DNA of 16,879 nt. It comes from Rhodoluna sp. (lineage in GTDB: Bacteria > Actinomycetota > Actinomycetes > Actinomycetales > Microbacteriaceae). Location of the stretch: positions 12,920 to 29,798 of the forward strand of contig JAEMTJ010000010.1 in assembly GCA_016462375.1 (NCBI GenBank). The letters are read 5' to 3'. Positions 1 to 7,002 of the stretch are shown here, piece after piece (within the stretch, counting starts at the first letter, position 1; every line of letters begins with the position of its first letter). The notes beneath the pieces were generated by a model. It saw only the letters and a program-made list of their open reading frames with translations. It was not told where the DNA came from and did not search any database. Made by a program: the position numbers and the translations under genes.

Positions 1-618
1 GTTGGAATCATCGCTACCCGTATCGTCTTAGCATTATTGATAGTCATTGCCATTTACTGGCAAGTTAGTGACCGCTTATCGCACAACCTATTCAGACCAA
101 CAGAGTACTTTGCGTACTTCACCATTATCTCAGGGCTGGTAACAGCTGGGGTGCTAATGATCTCCAGCGTTCAGTTGATCAAGGGGCAAAGCGAGACTAA
201 GTTCCTCAGCCTCGCTCGACTAACGATGGCTGTCTCGATGACCCTCGTTGGCCTTATCTATAACGTCCTTCTAAGAGGCGGGGCTCCAGATGACAGAGAT
301 ATTGGCTACAACTGGCCAGTGCTGCCAAATGAGATCATTCACACGTATGTCCCAGTGCTTATCTTCTTGGAATGGTTACTGGTGAGAACTACCTTCACTC
401 TCAAACTAAACCAAGCTTTCTGGGTTCTTATTTACCCGCTGGCCTGGCTGACATTCTCTATTACCCGAGGTGTAATCCAAGGTTGGTGGCCATACTGGTT
501 CATTGATCCTCAGTATGGAATCGGCTCACAGATCATGTGGATATTCATCATTGCTGGCCTTTTCAGTGTCTTTGCCCTTGGCTTTGTCCCTGCTCAGAAA
601 GCATTAGCAAAGCGATAA
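1..618 (+). CDS. Pr6Pr-type integral membrane protein (5' end cut by window edge)
   Basis: The reading frame is open from the first base, so the true start lies to the left of the window. A TTG at 37 is the first in-window start-like codon but it falls inside a hydrophobic helix and is unlikely to be real. About 205 codons are visible and end at TAA 616-618. The protein is almost all membrane helices, with short charged loops, an 'NWPVLPNEIIHTYVPV' segment and a 'WWPYWFIDPQYG' loop, a pattern I associate with the Pr6Pr (FAR-17a/AIG1-like) family of six-helix proteins. Function in bacteria is unknown to me. The P450 gene begins 18 bases downstream on the same strand, so the two are probably co-transcribed. 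The family call rests on recalled sequence resemblance only. Confidence 0.7.
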   Translation, partial: VGIIATRIVLALLIVIAIYWQVSDRLSHNLFRPTEYFAYFTIISGLVTAGVLMISSVQLIKGQSETKFLSLARLTMAVSMTLVGLIYNVLLRGGAPDDRDIGYNWPVLPNEIIHTYVPVLIFLEWLLVRTTFTLKLNQAFWVLIYPLAWLTFSITRGVIQGWWPYWFIDPQYGIGSQIMWIFIIAGLFSVFALGFVPAQKALAKR

Positions 619-636
619 CTTGCATTGGTCTAACTA

Positions 637-1824
637 ATGATTGATTTCTCAGCAGCAGAATTTGTGAGAGACCCATACCCAGAGTTAGCTGAACTACGTA
701 AAGAAAGTAACCCAGTTTGGCATGAGGGTTTAGGTATGTGGCTAGCTGCCAAACACAAAGATGCTAGCGCAGTGCTTAGAACAAAGACCCTTGGCAGAAT
801 TTTTACCCCAAGAGATCCTGAAACGCAGTGGCATGAATTCAATTGGTTGCACTCGGACAGTATTCTCGACTCCGAACCGCCTAAGCACACCCGGTTACGT
901 TCTCTAGTTGGCAAGGCTTTCTCAAGATCCAGAATCGATTCACTAAAACCGGAGATAGAACGAATTGCTGGGATGCTGTTAGATAAAGCGGAAGTAAAAC
1001 TAAACACCACTGGCACTTTTGATTTAATCGCTGATTATGCAGAACCACTTCCGGTGAAAGTCATCGCCGCACTGCTTGGTTTTCCTGATGAGGATGAGCA
1101 CCTACTTAGACCATGGTCCCAGGCAATAGTAAAGATGTATGAAGTAAACCCTTCAGAGCAAGCTCAAGCAGAGGCAAGGCAAGCAGCTCACGAATTCGCT
1201 GAGTATGTTCGCGCATTAATGTTGCAAAGAAAAGTGACACCGGGTGACGACCTAATTAGCGAATTAGCTTCTGTTGAAGAAGCGGGAGAGAAACTTAACA
1301 CTCAAGAACTCATCGCAACCTGTGTGCTGTTACTTAACGCCGGTCACGAAGCAAGTGTTAATGGATTTGGGAATGGGATAGTCGCCGCCTTAGAAAGAGC
1401 AGATCAATCTCAACTGCTCCGAACAAATCCGAGAGCGGTAACGGACACTGCCATCGAAGAGTTCTTGCGATTCGACGCACCGTTGCAGCTCTTTGAAAGA
1501 ACTGCAACACAGGACACCCAAGTTGGTGGGATTACAGTACTCGAAGGTCAAAAGATCGCCTCACTACTAGGTTCGGCTAATCGTGATGAAGAAGTCTTTG
1601 ATCAACCTGAACAAATGGACATTACTCGAGCTAATAATCCACAGATTGGCTTTGGCGCAGGCATTCACTTCTGTTTAGGTGCTCCGTTAGCTCGATTAGA
1701 ACTGAGTGCGTCGCTACCGATACTTTTTGAACGCTTCCCCAACATCCAACTCGCCGAGGAGCCTTTGCGCAGAGACACTTTTGTTTTACGTGGATACGAG
1801 AAGATAATCGTTCTAATTGCCTGA
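637..1824 (+). CDS. Cytochrome P450 (soluble bacterial type)
   Basis: This is a 395-residue protein, the normal length for a soluble bacterial P450 using separate redox partners. The heme-binding loop FGAGIHFCLGAPLAR (339-353) carries the proximal Cys346. The K-helix ExxR is E275-F-L-R278. The C-helix region has HTRLR (84-88), whose His and Arg typically contact heme propionates. The I-helix reads AGHEAS (235-240): the acid Glu238 is present but the next residue, normally the oxygen-activating Thr, is Ala239, with Ser240 after it. No ferredoxin or reductase gene is nearby. It follows the Pr6Pr gene by 18 bases and precedes the rhodopsin by 164 bases. TTA leucine and AGA arginine codons are frequent, unlike in the rhodopsin. 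Substrate cannot be predicted; a role in carotenoid or retinal chemistry would be speculation from proximity alone. Confidence 0.95.
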   Translation: MIDFSAAEFVRDPYPELAELRKESNPVWHEGLGMWLAAKHKDASAVLRTKTLGRIFTPRDPETQWHEFNWLHSDSILDSEPPKHTRLRSLVGKAFSRSRIDSLKPEIERIAGMLLDKAEVKLNTTGTFDLIADYAEPLPVKVIAALLGFPDEDEHLLRPWSQAIVKMYEVNPSEQAQAEARQAAHEFAEYVRALMLQRKVTPGDDLISELASVEEAGEKLNTQELIATCVLLLNAGHEASVNGFGNGIVAALERADQSQLLRTNPRAVTDTAIEEFLRFDAPLQLFERTATQDTQVGGITVLEGQKIASLLGSANRDEEVFDQPEQMDITRANNPQIGFGAGIHFCLGAPLARLELSASLPILFERFPNIQLAEEPLRRDTFVLRGYEKIIVLIA

Positions 1825-1960
1825 TTTCATAAGGTTTTAGTCATTTATAGCCCTGTAACGAATTGGTAACTGCTATTTTTATAGCCGTTTTGTTTCCGAT
1901 TGTGAATTGTAGGCTTAACCATGCAGTCCCAAAAGTCGGGTGTTCCTTCGGTTCGCCTGG

Positions 1961-1979
1961 CCTAACTAATTAGGAAAGG
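1961..1979 (+). promoter_or_regulatory. Rhodopsin ribosome-binding site in a small leader hairpin
   Basis: CCTAA (1961-1965) can pair with TTAGG (1970-1974) around a CTAA loop. The Shine-Dalgarno stretch AGGAAAGG (1972-1979), 9 bases before the ATG at 1989, begins inside the 3' arm. The rest of the 164-base leader (1825-1988) holds an AT-rich part and a TAGGCT hexamer (1910-1915) that resembles an actinobacterial -10 box, but I could not pair it with a convincing -35. The structure is short and its regulatory effect is inference. Confidence 0.4.
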
Positions 1980-1988
1980 CTACACAAA

Positions 1989-2819
1989 ATGGATCAAATT
2001 GGAGTGCTATCTTTCGCTCTAACTGGATATGAATTCAGTGCCGTTTACAACATGCTGTCACTTGGTATCGCCAGCATGCTTTTCACCTCATTCTTCTTGT
2101 GGATCGCAAGAGACCGAGTGCTACCTAAGTACCGCATGGCAGTTATGGTTTCAGCGACCGTTACATCAATTGCTGCCTACCACTACTTCCGTATGTTCGA
2201 CTCATTCAGCCACGCATACGGCATGAACGCAGACAGCGGTGCTGCTGCTGCTGCTGGTCAGGCTCTTGAGTTCGGTGCAGCTCACTACAACGTGGGTTAC
2301 CGTTACATCGACTGGCTACTAACTGTTCCACTACTTCTAGTTGAACTAGTTGCAGTTCTAGGCCTAGTCAAGGCAATCCAGTCTTCATTGCTAAAGCGTC
2401 TAGTTCCAGCAGCCGCAGCGATGATCATCCTCGGTTACCCTGGCGACGCCAAGATGCAACTATTTGGTCTAGACAACAGCATGTGGGGTCTACTATCAAC
2501 CATCCCATTCCTATACATCATGTATGTACTATGGATTGAGTTGTCAAAGAGCCTTTCAAGCCAGTCAGAAAAAGTACGCAAGATCTTCCAAGGTCTACGT
2601 CTTCTTCTTATTGCAACTTGGGGTGTCTACCCAATCACATTCATCCTTGCGATGAACAGCACTGGTGTAGCAACTGGACAAGAAGTACTAGCACGTGAAG
2701 TCGGATACAGCATTGCTGATATCTTGGCTAAGTGTCTCTTCGGTCTAATCATCTTCAGCATTGCACGTATCAAGTCAGCTGAAGACGACAAGGCATTTGC
2801 AGCAGCAGAAGGCCACTAG
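1989..2819 (+). CDS. Light-driven proton pump, xanthorhodopsin/actinorhodopsin-like
   Basis: A 276-residue seven-helix microbial rhodopsin. Helix C (YIDWLLTVPLLLVELV) has the proton-pump triad D108 (acceptor), T112 and E119 (donor). The tuning position eight residues after D108 is L116, predicting green absorption. The retinal lysine is K248, four residues after the second counterion D244. H65 matches the helix-B His that couples to the acceptor in proteorhodopsins. W166-G167 replaces the Trp-Trp of bacteriorhodopsin; Gly here is the opening that lets xanthorhodopsin bind a carotenoid antenna. The loop between helices B and C is long and contains five consecutive alanines (85-89). Leucine is CTA in 21 of 37 codons with no TTA, and Phe is TTC in 14 of 16, suggesting strong expression. 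ATG 1989 is preceded by a good Shine-Dalgarno sequence. No blh dioxygenase or crt genes are in the window. Confidence 0.97.
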   Translation: MDQIGVLSFALTGYEFSAVYNMLSLGIASMLFTSFFLWIARDRVLPKYRMAVMVSATVTSIAAYHYFRMFDSFSHAYGMNADSGAAAAAGQALEFGAAHYNVGYRYIDWLLTVPLLLVELVAVLGLVKAIQSSLLKRLVPAAAAMIILGYPGDAKMQLFGLDNSMWGLLSTIPFLYIMYVLWIELSKSLSSQSEKVRKIFQGLRLLLIATWGVYPITFILAMNSTGVATGQEVLAREVGYSIADILAKCLFGLIIFSIARIKSAEDDKAFAAAEGH

Positions 2820-2842
2820 TCAATAGCTAAGTATTAAACGAG

Positions 2843-2876
2843 TGAGGCCACTGGAAACAGTGGCCTCATTTGTTTT
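2843..2876 (+). terminator. Intrinsic terminator after the rhodopsin gene
   Basis: A perfect 11-bp stem (TGAGGCCACTG at 2843-2853 with CAGTGGCCTCA at 2858-2868) closes a GAAA tetraloop and is followed by TTTGTTTT. It sits 23 bases after the rhodopsin stop and 6 bases before the stop of the convergent oxidoreductase gene. The T-rich tail is only on the plus-strand side, so it should mainly end rhodopsin transcription. Confidence 0.93.
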
Positions 2877-2881
2877 AACAA

Positions 2882-3940
2882 CTAATAGCTGATTGCTATC
2901 GCATCCCCAACAGCAGCTCTGACCATAGGTATTACCTTGGTTGCGTAAAGCTCAATTGATTTCAATAACTGCCCGTGTGGCATCGGCCCATTGGAATACT
3001 TAAGATCAAACCGGTTAGCTCCAGTTGACTCAATCGCGTGAATAATCTTCAAAGCCACAGTCTCTACCGACCCCACATACAAAGAACCATGCTTGACTTC
3101 ATTATCGAAATGTTCATAGGTAATAGGACCCCAGCCTCGTTCTTTACCAATACGTCCAAACGCAGTTTGGTAATGCGGCCAAAGCTCTTCTGCAGCCTGT
3201 TCATCCGTATCAGAGATGTGCCCAGGGGAATGGATACCAACAGCTAGTTGAGGTTGCTCGAATCGGTTCAATGATTCTCTGTATAGGCCGACAAACGGCT
3301 TGAACCTTTCTGGATCACCGCCAATGATGGCTAGGGCTAAAGAAGCCCCGTGCTTAGCAGCTCTGATAACTGAGTGAGGAGAACCGCCAACACCAACACG
3401 CAGCGAAATGGTTCCTCGTTCGGTCTTTGGATAAACCTGTTGGTTTGTTAGAGCTGCTCTAGTCTCTCCGTGCCAGGTAACTGGACCCTCTTTTAGGAGT
3501 TCAACCAATAGGTCTAGTCTCTCTTCAAAGAGTTGCTCGTAGTCGCTTAGTTCAAAGCCAAACAGTGGGAAGCTCTCTGTAAAGGAACCTCTACCAGCTG
3601 TGATTTCAGCTCTTCCATTACTCAAAGCATCGATGGTTGCAAAGCGCTGGTAAACCCTAACTGGGTCTTCACTGGATAGCACTGTCACGCCGGTACCAAG
3701 AGTTATTTGCTTAGTGACGGTAGCGATACCAGCAAGAATTGTGTCTGGAGCTGAGACAGCGTAGTCGTCCCTATGGTGCTCACCGATGTTGAAATGGTTT
3801 AGACCTAGTTGATCTGCCAACACAGCCTGCTCAACAACATTTCTAATCGCCTGCGCTGCAGATTGCTTTTGACCGTTTTCGTCAACAGTCAAATCGCCGA
3901 AGGTATCTAAACCAAATTCAAGGGGAAGCTTCTCAGTCAT
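2882..3940 (-). CDS. LLM-class flavin-dependent oxidoreductase (luciferase-like)
   Basis: A 352-residue luciferase-like monooxygenase-fold (TIM barrel) protein of usual length. Recognisable blocks are GEHHR (53-57), the ITLGTGVTVLSSEDPVRV strand-helix region (79-96), SNGRAEITAGRGSF (107-120) that helps form the flavin-phosphate site, and RVGVGGSPHSV near 181-191. These resemble the broad 'LLM family oxidoreductase' group with unknown substrate; I do not claim light emission. ATG 3938-3940 is chosen because the promoter lies immediately upstream and there is no Shine-Dalgarno sequence, as expected for a leaderless message. It converges on the rhodopsin, with the rhodopsin terminator between them. 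Confidence 0.93.
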   Translation of the reverse strand: MTEKLPLEFGLDTFGDLTVDENGQKQSAAQAIRNVVEQAVLADQLGLNHFNIGEHHRDDYAVSAPDTILAGIATVTKQITLGTGVTVLSSEDPVRVYQRFATIDALSNGRAEITAGRGSFTESFPLFGFELSDYEQLFEERLDLLVELLKEGPVTWHGETRAALTNQQVYPKTERGTISLRVGVGGSPHSVIRAAKHGASLALAIIGGDPERFKPFVGLYRESLNRFEQPQLAVGIHSPGHISDTDEQAAEELWPHYQTAFGRIGKERGWGPITYEHFDNEVKHGSLYVGSVETVALKIIHAIESTGANRFDLKYSNGPMPHGQLLKSIELYATKVIPMVRAAVGDAIAISY

Positions 3941-3946
3941 AAGACA

Positions 3947-3975
3947 AGAATAGGCTGAACCGTTTTTTTAGTCAA
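3947..3975 (-). promoter_or_regulatory. Sigma-70-type promoter giving a probable leaderless transcript
   Basis: Read on the minus strand, TTGACT (3975-3970) and TATTCT (3952-3947) are separated by exactly 17 bases that start with seven A residues. The -10 box ends six bases before the ATG of the flavin oxidoreductase, which puts the expected start site at or within a base of the A of the ATG. No ribosome-binding sequence is present. The -35 matches the consensus at five of six positions. Confidence 0.85.
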
Positions 3976-3990
3976 GGGGGGCTTTACTGT

Positions 3991-4146
3991 TTATAGCCCT
4001 TGAGTAGGTTCCGAATAGAGAAGAGAATCCATCCAAGGAAAAACAAAGAAATACAAGCCAGCTAGAACTAGTGCACTAAGCAAAACTAGTTGCAGCACTT
4101 TTCCTAATCTCTTACCTGGGAGCACCCGCCAAAGCCATGAATACAT
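3991..4146 (-). CDS. 51-residue single-pass membrane protein following the sortase
   Basis: ATG 4146-4144 overlaps the sortase stop in the arrangement TGATG, and the frame runs 51 codons to TAA 3993-3991. The product begins MYSWLWRVLPGKRLGKVLQL, then has a hydrophobic helix of about residues 18-37 and the motif FVFPWMDSLL (34-43). I recall short actinobacterial proteins with a W-L-W-R-x-L-P-G start and a hydrophobic helix ending in F-P-W near sortase genes, which this matches. The positive N-terminal half suggests an N-in topology. Translational coupling to the sortase points to a role in the same surface-anchoring system, but no biochemical function is known to me. A short GGGCT/AGCCC inverted repeat spans its stop codon but lacks a T-run. 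Confidence 0.8.
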   Translation of the reverse strand: MYSWLWRVLPGKRLGKVLQLVLLSALVLAGLYFFVFPWMDSLLYSEPTQGL

Positions 4147-4874
4147 CAGTTCCCAATTCCTAACTCAGCCGGAGCACCTTTACTAGTTGAGATCTTCTTC
4201 TCTAGTTCCAGCCAGACAATAATTCTTTGAGTATTTACAAAGATCGGTGTGCAAGAAGTCATAGTCAAATACTTTCCGCCCACATGTGACCCGTCTAGTT
4301 CTGCAGGCACGGGGTCAATCACGCTTATGTCTTCTGGTTCAACAATCTTGGTTTGCAAATACTTATAGACATACCAATAACCATTAGTTTCCAAATAAAC
4401 ACGATCACCTTCAACAAGGCGGTGAATATTCTTGAATGCTCCACCAAAACCACCACGATGAGCAGCAACCGCAAAGTTACCAACTTCACCGGGAAGTGCT
4501 GAGTTGTCGTAGTGACCAATACCAATCTCGTTCAGCACGGGATGCCATCTAGTTCCCTCAGCTACCAGCCTGGTCCACTCAGAACCAAACCTCGGCACAT
4601 ACATCCTGCCAAATATGTCACCTAAATTTTTAGCTTTATCAGGATTTACAAACTTCTGTTTCTCAGCAGTCTGCCCATACTCTTTGGCTAAGTTAGTTTG
4701 AGCTGCTGCCACAACTTCATCTTGAATAAAAACTTCGTATACCGCAAATAGCCCAACAAGAATTCCAAATGACACGAGAAGTTCACCAAAGACCAAGAGC
4801 TTAGATGTCTTAGGCCTTGGAGGAACAGGTGCCCAATGGATCTTCGTGCCATCAGGCAACTCAGTGTTTGTCAT
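4146..4874 (-). CDS. Class E sortase
   Basis: A 242-residue membrane-anchored transpeptidase that cuts sorting signals of exported proteins and joins them to the cell wall. After a proline-rich cytosolic start there is one membrane helix (about 26-50), then the sortase barrel. Catalytic residues are visible: His139 in VAAHR, Cys208 in TMTSC and Arg217 in TQRIIVW. The 'IGHYDNSALPGEVGNFAVAAHR' region is typical of class E enzymes of actinobacteria, which recognise LAXTG. The adjacent upstream gene ends in LADTG, so enzyme and substrate appear to be encoded together. It starts 3 bases after the substrate's stop, and its stop overlaps the start of the 51-residue membrane protein. ATG 4874 is used because the helix and spacing fit. 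Confidence 0.94.
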   Translation of the reverse strand: MTNTELPDGTKIHWAPVPPRPKTSKLLVFGELLVSFGILVGLFAVYEVFIQDEVVAAAQTNLAKEYGQTAEKQKFVNPDKAKNLGDIFGRMYVPRFGSEWTRLVAEGTRWHPVLNEIGIGHYDNSALPGEVGNFAVAAHRGGFGGAFKNIHRLVEGDRVYLETNGYWYVYKYLQTKIVEPEDISVIDPVPAELDGSHVGGKYLTMTSCTPIFVNTQRIIVWLELEKKISTSKGAPAELGIGN

Positions 4875-4877
4875 CGA

Positions 4878-5774
4878 TTAGGAGCGTTTGGTCTTTCGGA
4901 TAACTACCAAACCACCAGCAACAAAAGCCAGTCCAAAAAATACCAATGGCCAAGGTGAGAACCCGGTATCTGCCAAAGTTCTTTTCACGTCATCATCCAG
5001 AATCTTTGTCCAGATTGCATGCAGCGTGACTGCGGCATCAGGAATGTATGTTTCGGTATCAATGATCAAACCATCAAGAGAATCTTTTGCCCAGCCAGAG
5101 AACACGAAGCCATCTTTGGCAGGAGTTGGCAGCACTAGCCCATCATCCCCATTCTGATAGGTAACTGTGCTGATTGCTTCCCCGCCCTCAGTATCAAATG
5201 CGACATCAATGAACTGTGGGACAGAGGTTGTCTTAAAGAAAGCTGTTGGGACTGTGATCCAATCACTGTCGCGTCCTTCAAGCATGTATTGCAAAGTCGC
5301 GTTAGCCCCTCCGCCGTTTTCATAGAACCAGGCGTCAATCGCATATTCCTGGCCACCCACAATTGCGATATTCTGGTATGGATCACCGTAGCGGCCTTTG
5401 TCATACCAGTCGCCGGTGATAACACCATTGCCATCGAGAGACATCCAGAAGCCGTCATCGGCTAGCGCAAGAAATGAATATGAGCCTGAATCTGGAAATG
5501 TTACAAAACCTGTGTAATGAACAATTACTGAATCTGGCTGACAGCCGGCAACAGAGCCTAACTGATCGAAGTCAGAATCGATGTTATCTGCGTGAGTCCA
5601 TGCATTCGGACATAAAGTATATGTCGCGGTGCGGTCAGGTGAACCACCACCTTCGTATGTATAGACAGCAACATTAAGGCCTTCATTCTCAGCCGCCAAT
5701 GAAGGTGAGGTTGTCAAGGTAAGGCCGATAATTGCGGCCACTGCTACAGAAGAAAAAAGGCGAAATTTAGACAT
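4878..5774 (-). CDS. Secreted PA14/InlB-repeat surface protein with LADTG sorting signal
   Basis: A 298-residue exported protein. The signal peptide is about residues 1-28, with an SLAA cleavage region. Residues about 33-180 form a PA14-like beta-barrel, seen in GFVTFPDSGSYSFLALADDG and in DAWFYENGGGANATL. PA14 domains often bind carbohydrate. Residues about 189-256 resemble an InlB B-repeat (Listeria-Bacteroides type), with VAFDTEGGEAI, KDGFVFSGWA and VTLHAIW. The C-terminus has LADTG (267-271), a hydrophobic helix (about 275-292) and a KTKRS tail: a class E sortase sorting signal. Cys55 and Cys78 could form a disulphide. The sortase follows after 3 bases, and rlmN ends 9 bases upstream. A role in adhesion or glycan binding is inferred from the domains. 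Confidence 0.9.
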   Translation of the reverse strand: MSKFRLFSSVAVAAIIGLTLTTSPSLAAENEGLNVAVYTYEGGGSPDRTATYTLCPNAWTHADNIDSDFDQLGSVAGCQPDSVIVHYTGFVTFPDSGSYSFLALADDGFWMSLDGNGVITGDWYDKGRYGDPYQNIAIVGGQEYAIDAWFYENGGGANATLQYMLEGRDSDWITVPTAFFKTTSVPQFIDVAFDTEGGEAISTVTYQNGDDGLVLPTPAKDGFVFSGWAKDSLDGLIIDTETYIPDAAVTLHAIWTKILDDDVKRTLADTGFSPWPLVFFGLAFVAGGLVVIRKTKRS

Positions 5775-5783
5775 AAATAGATT

Positions 5784-6968
5784 TTACTCTGCTGCGGATA
5801 ACTGGCCGCAAGCACCATCGATTTCTTTTCCACGGGTGTCGCGCAGGGTGGTGGGGATACCTGATTTCTCTAGTGTGGAAACAAAGAGCCTGGTGACCTC
5901 GGGGGTCGAAGCAGTCCAAATAGAGCCTGGGGTTGGGTTCAAAGGAATTGGATTGACGTGGACCCAACCCTTGCCCCTTGCGTTAAGTTTTTGACCTAAA
6001 AGTTCTGCTCGCCACTGATGATCATTCATGTCTCTGATCAAGGCATACTCGATAGAAACCCTTCTGCCAGTGGCCTCAAAATACGCTCTGGCAGCATCTA
6101 GTGCTTCGTCCACTTTCCATTTGGAATTGACGGGAATTAGTTCATCTCTGAGCTCATCATCTGGAGCATGGAGTGAAAGAGCAAAGGTGACTGGAATGTT
6201 CTCTTCAGAGAGCTTGATGATTGCAGGAACTAGTCCAACTGTTGAGACTGTGATATTTCTAGCTGACATTCCCAAACCGTTAGGTTGTGTTCCAACCATG
6301 GTTCTAATTGCCACCATCAGCCGGTTGTAGTTTGCCAGTGGCTCACCCATACCCATAAACACAATGTTGGAAACTCGTTCTTCATGCTCAGTATCTTTTC
6401 TGCCACCTAAACCACCCGCTGCAATAACAGCATTTGCTTGCACAATCTGATCAACGATTTCACCAGCAGTCATATTCCTTGTGAGCCCTGCCTGGCCCGT
6501 TGCGCAAAACGGACAGTTCATCCCGCAACCAGCCTGTGAACTAACACAGAGGGTAATGCGACCTGGATAACGCATTAGAACTGATTCAACTAATGCCCCA
6601 TCGAATAATCTCCAGAGGAACTTGATGGTGTCACCATTATCAGTTTGCAATCTCTTCACTTCGGTCAATAATGGCGGCAAGAAAGCTTTGACTAATTCAG
6701 CTCTCCCCTCTTGTGGAAGATCCGTCATTAGTTCCGGGTTTGAGGTGTAATGGGTGAAGTAGTGCTTCTCGATTTGCTTTACTCTAAAGCTAGGAACACC
6801 TAGGTCTTTCGCCTCTTCATCTTTTTCTTCTTTAGTCATATCCACTAAATGGACCGGTGGGATTTGTCTTCTAGGTTTAGCTTCAAACTCTAGTAGCGGT
6901 CTACCAGAAGCATCTTTCTTCTGTTGCCAACCTTCGGTAGCGGGCTTTACCTGACGTGAGTCGGTCAT
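5784..6968 (-). CDS. rlmN: 23S rRNA (adenine-2503-C2)-methyltransferase (dual-specificity RlmN)
   Basis: A 394-residue radical-SAM enzyme that methylates A2503 of 23S rRNA and, in characterised homologues, A37 of some tRNAs. The iron-sulfur motif CxxxCxxC is Cys148, Cys152 and Cys155. The two catalytic cysteines are Cys141 (seven residues before the cluster) and Cys387 in GACGQL, matching the E. coli pattern. FMGMGEP (204-210) and SLHAPDDELRDELIPVN (265-281) are family hallmarks. A TAGGAG ribosome site precedes ATG 6968. The gene sits 34 bases after the NlpC/P60 gene and 9 bases before the surface-protein gene on the same strand, so it may share transcripts with both despite unrelated roles. 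Confidence 0.97.
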   Translation of the reverse strand: MTDSRQVKPATEGWQQKKDASGRPLLEFEAKPRRQIPPVHLVDMTKEEKDEEAKDLGVPSFRVKQIEKHYFTHYTSNPELMTDLPQEGRAELVKAFLPPLLTEVKRLQTDNGDTIKFLWRLFDGALVESVLMRYPGRITLCVSSQAGCGMNCPFCATGQAGLTRNMTAGEIVDQIVQANAVIAAGGLGGRKDTEHEERVSNIVFMGMGEPLANYNRLMVAIRTMVGTQPNGLGMSARNITVSTVGLVPAIIKLSEENIPVTFALSLHAPDDELRDELIPVNSKWKVDEALDAARAYFEATGRRVSIEYALIRDMNDHQWRAELLGQKLNARGKGWVHVNPIPLNPTPGSIWTASTPEVTRLFVSTLEKSGIPTTLRDTRGKEIDGACGQLSAAE

Positions 6969-7002
6969 GTAAAGCTCCTAAGTAAAAAGATCAGTATGAG
7001 AT

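Noticed and set aside
2882..3940. Bioluminescence gene (luxA-like) beside a photoreceptor
   Set aside because: The protein belongs to the broad LLM oxidoreductase family; there is no luxB or fatty-acid reductase gene nearby.
3976..4000. Terminator after the 51-residue membrane protein gene
   Set aside because: Only a 5-bp GGGCT/AGCCC stem with an 11-base loop and no T-run; the following bases belong to the next promoter.
5135..5458. Alternative-frame open reading frame inside the PA14 protein gene
   Set aside because: It has no ribosome site or recognisable motif, and the main frame has a clear signal peptide, domains and sorting signal.
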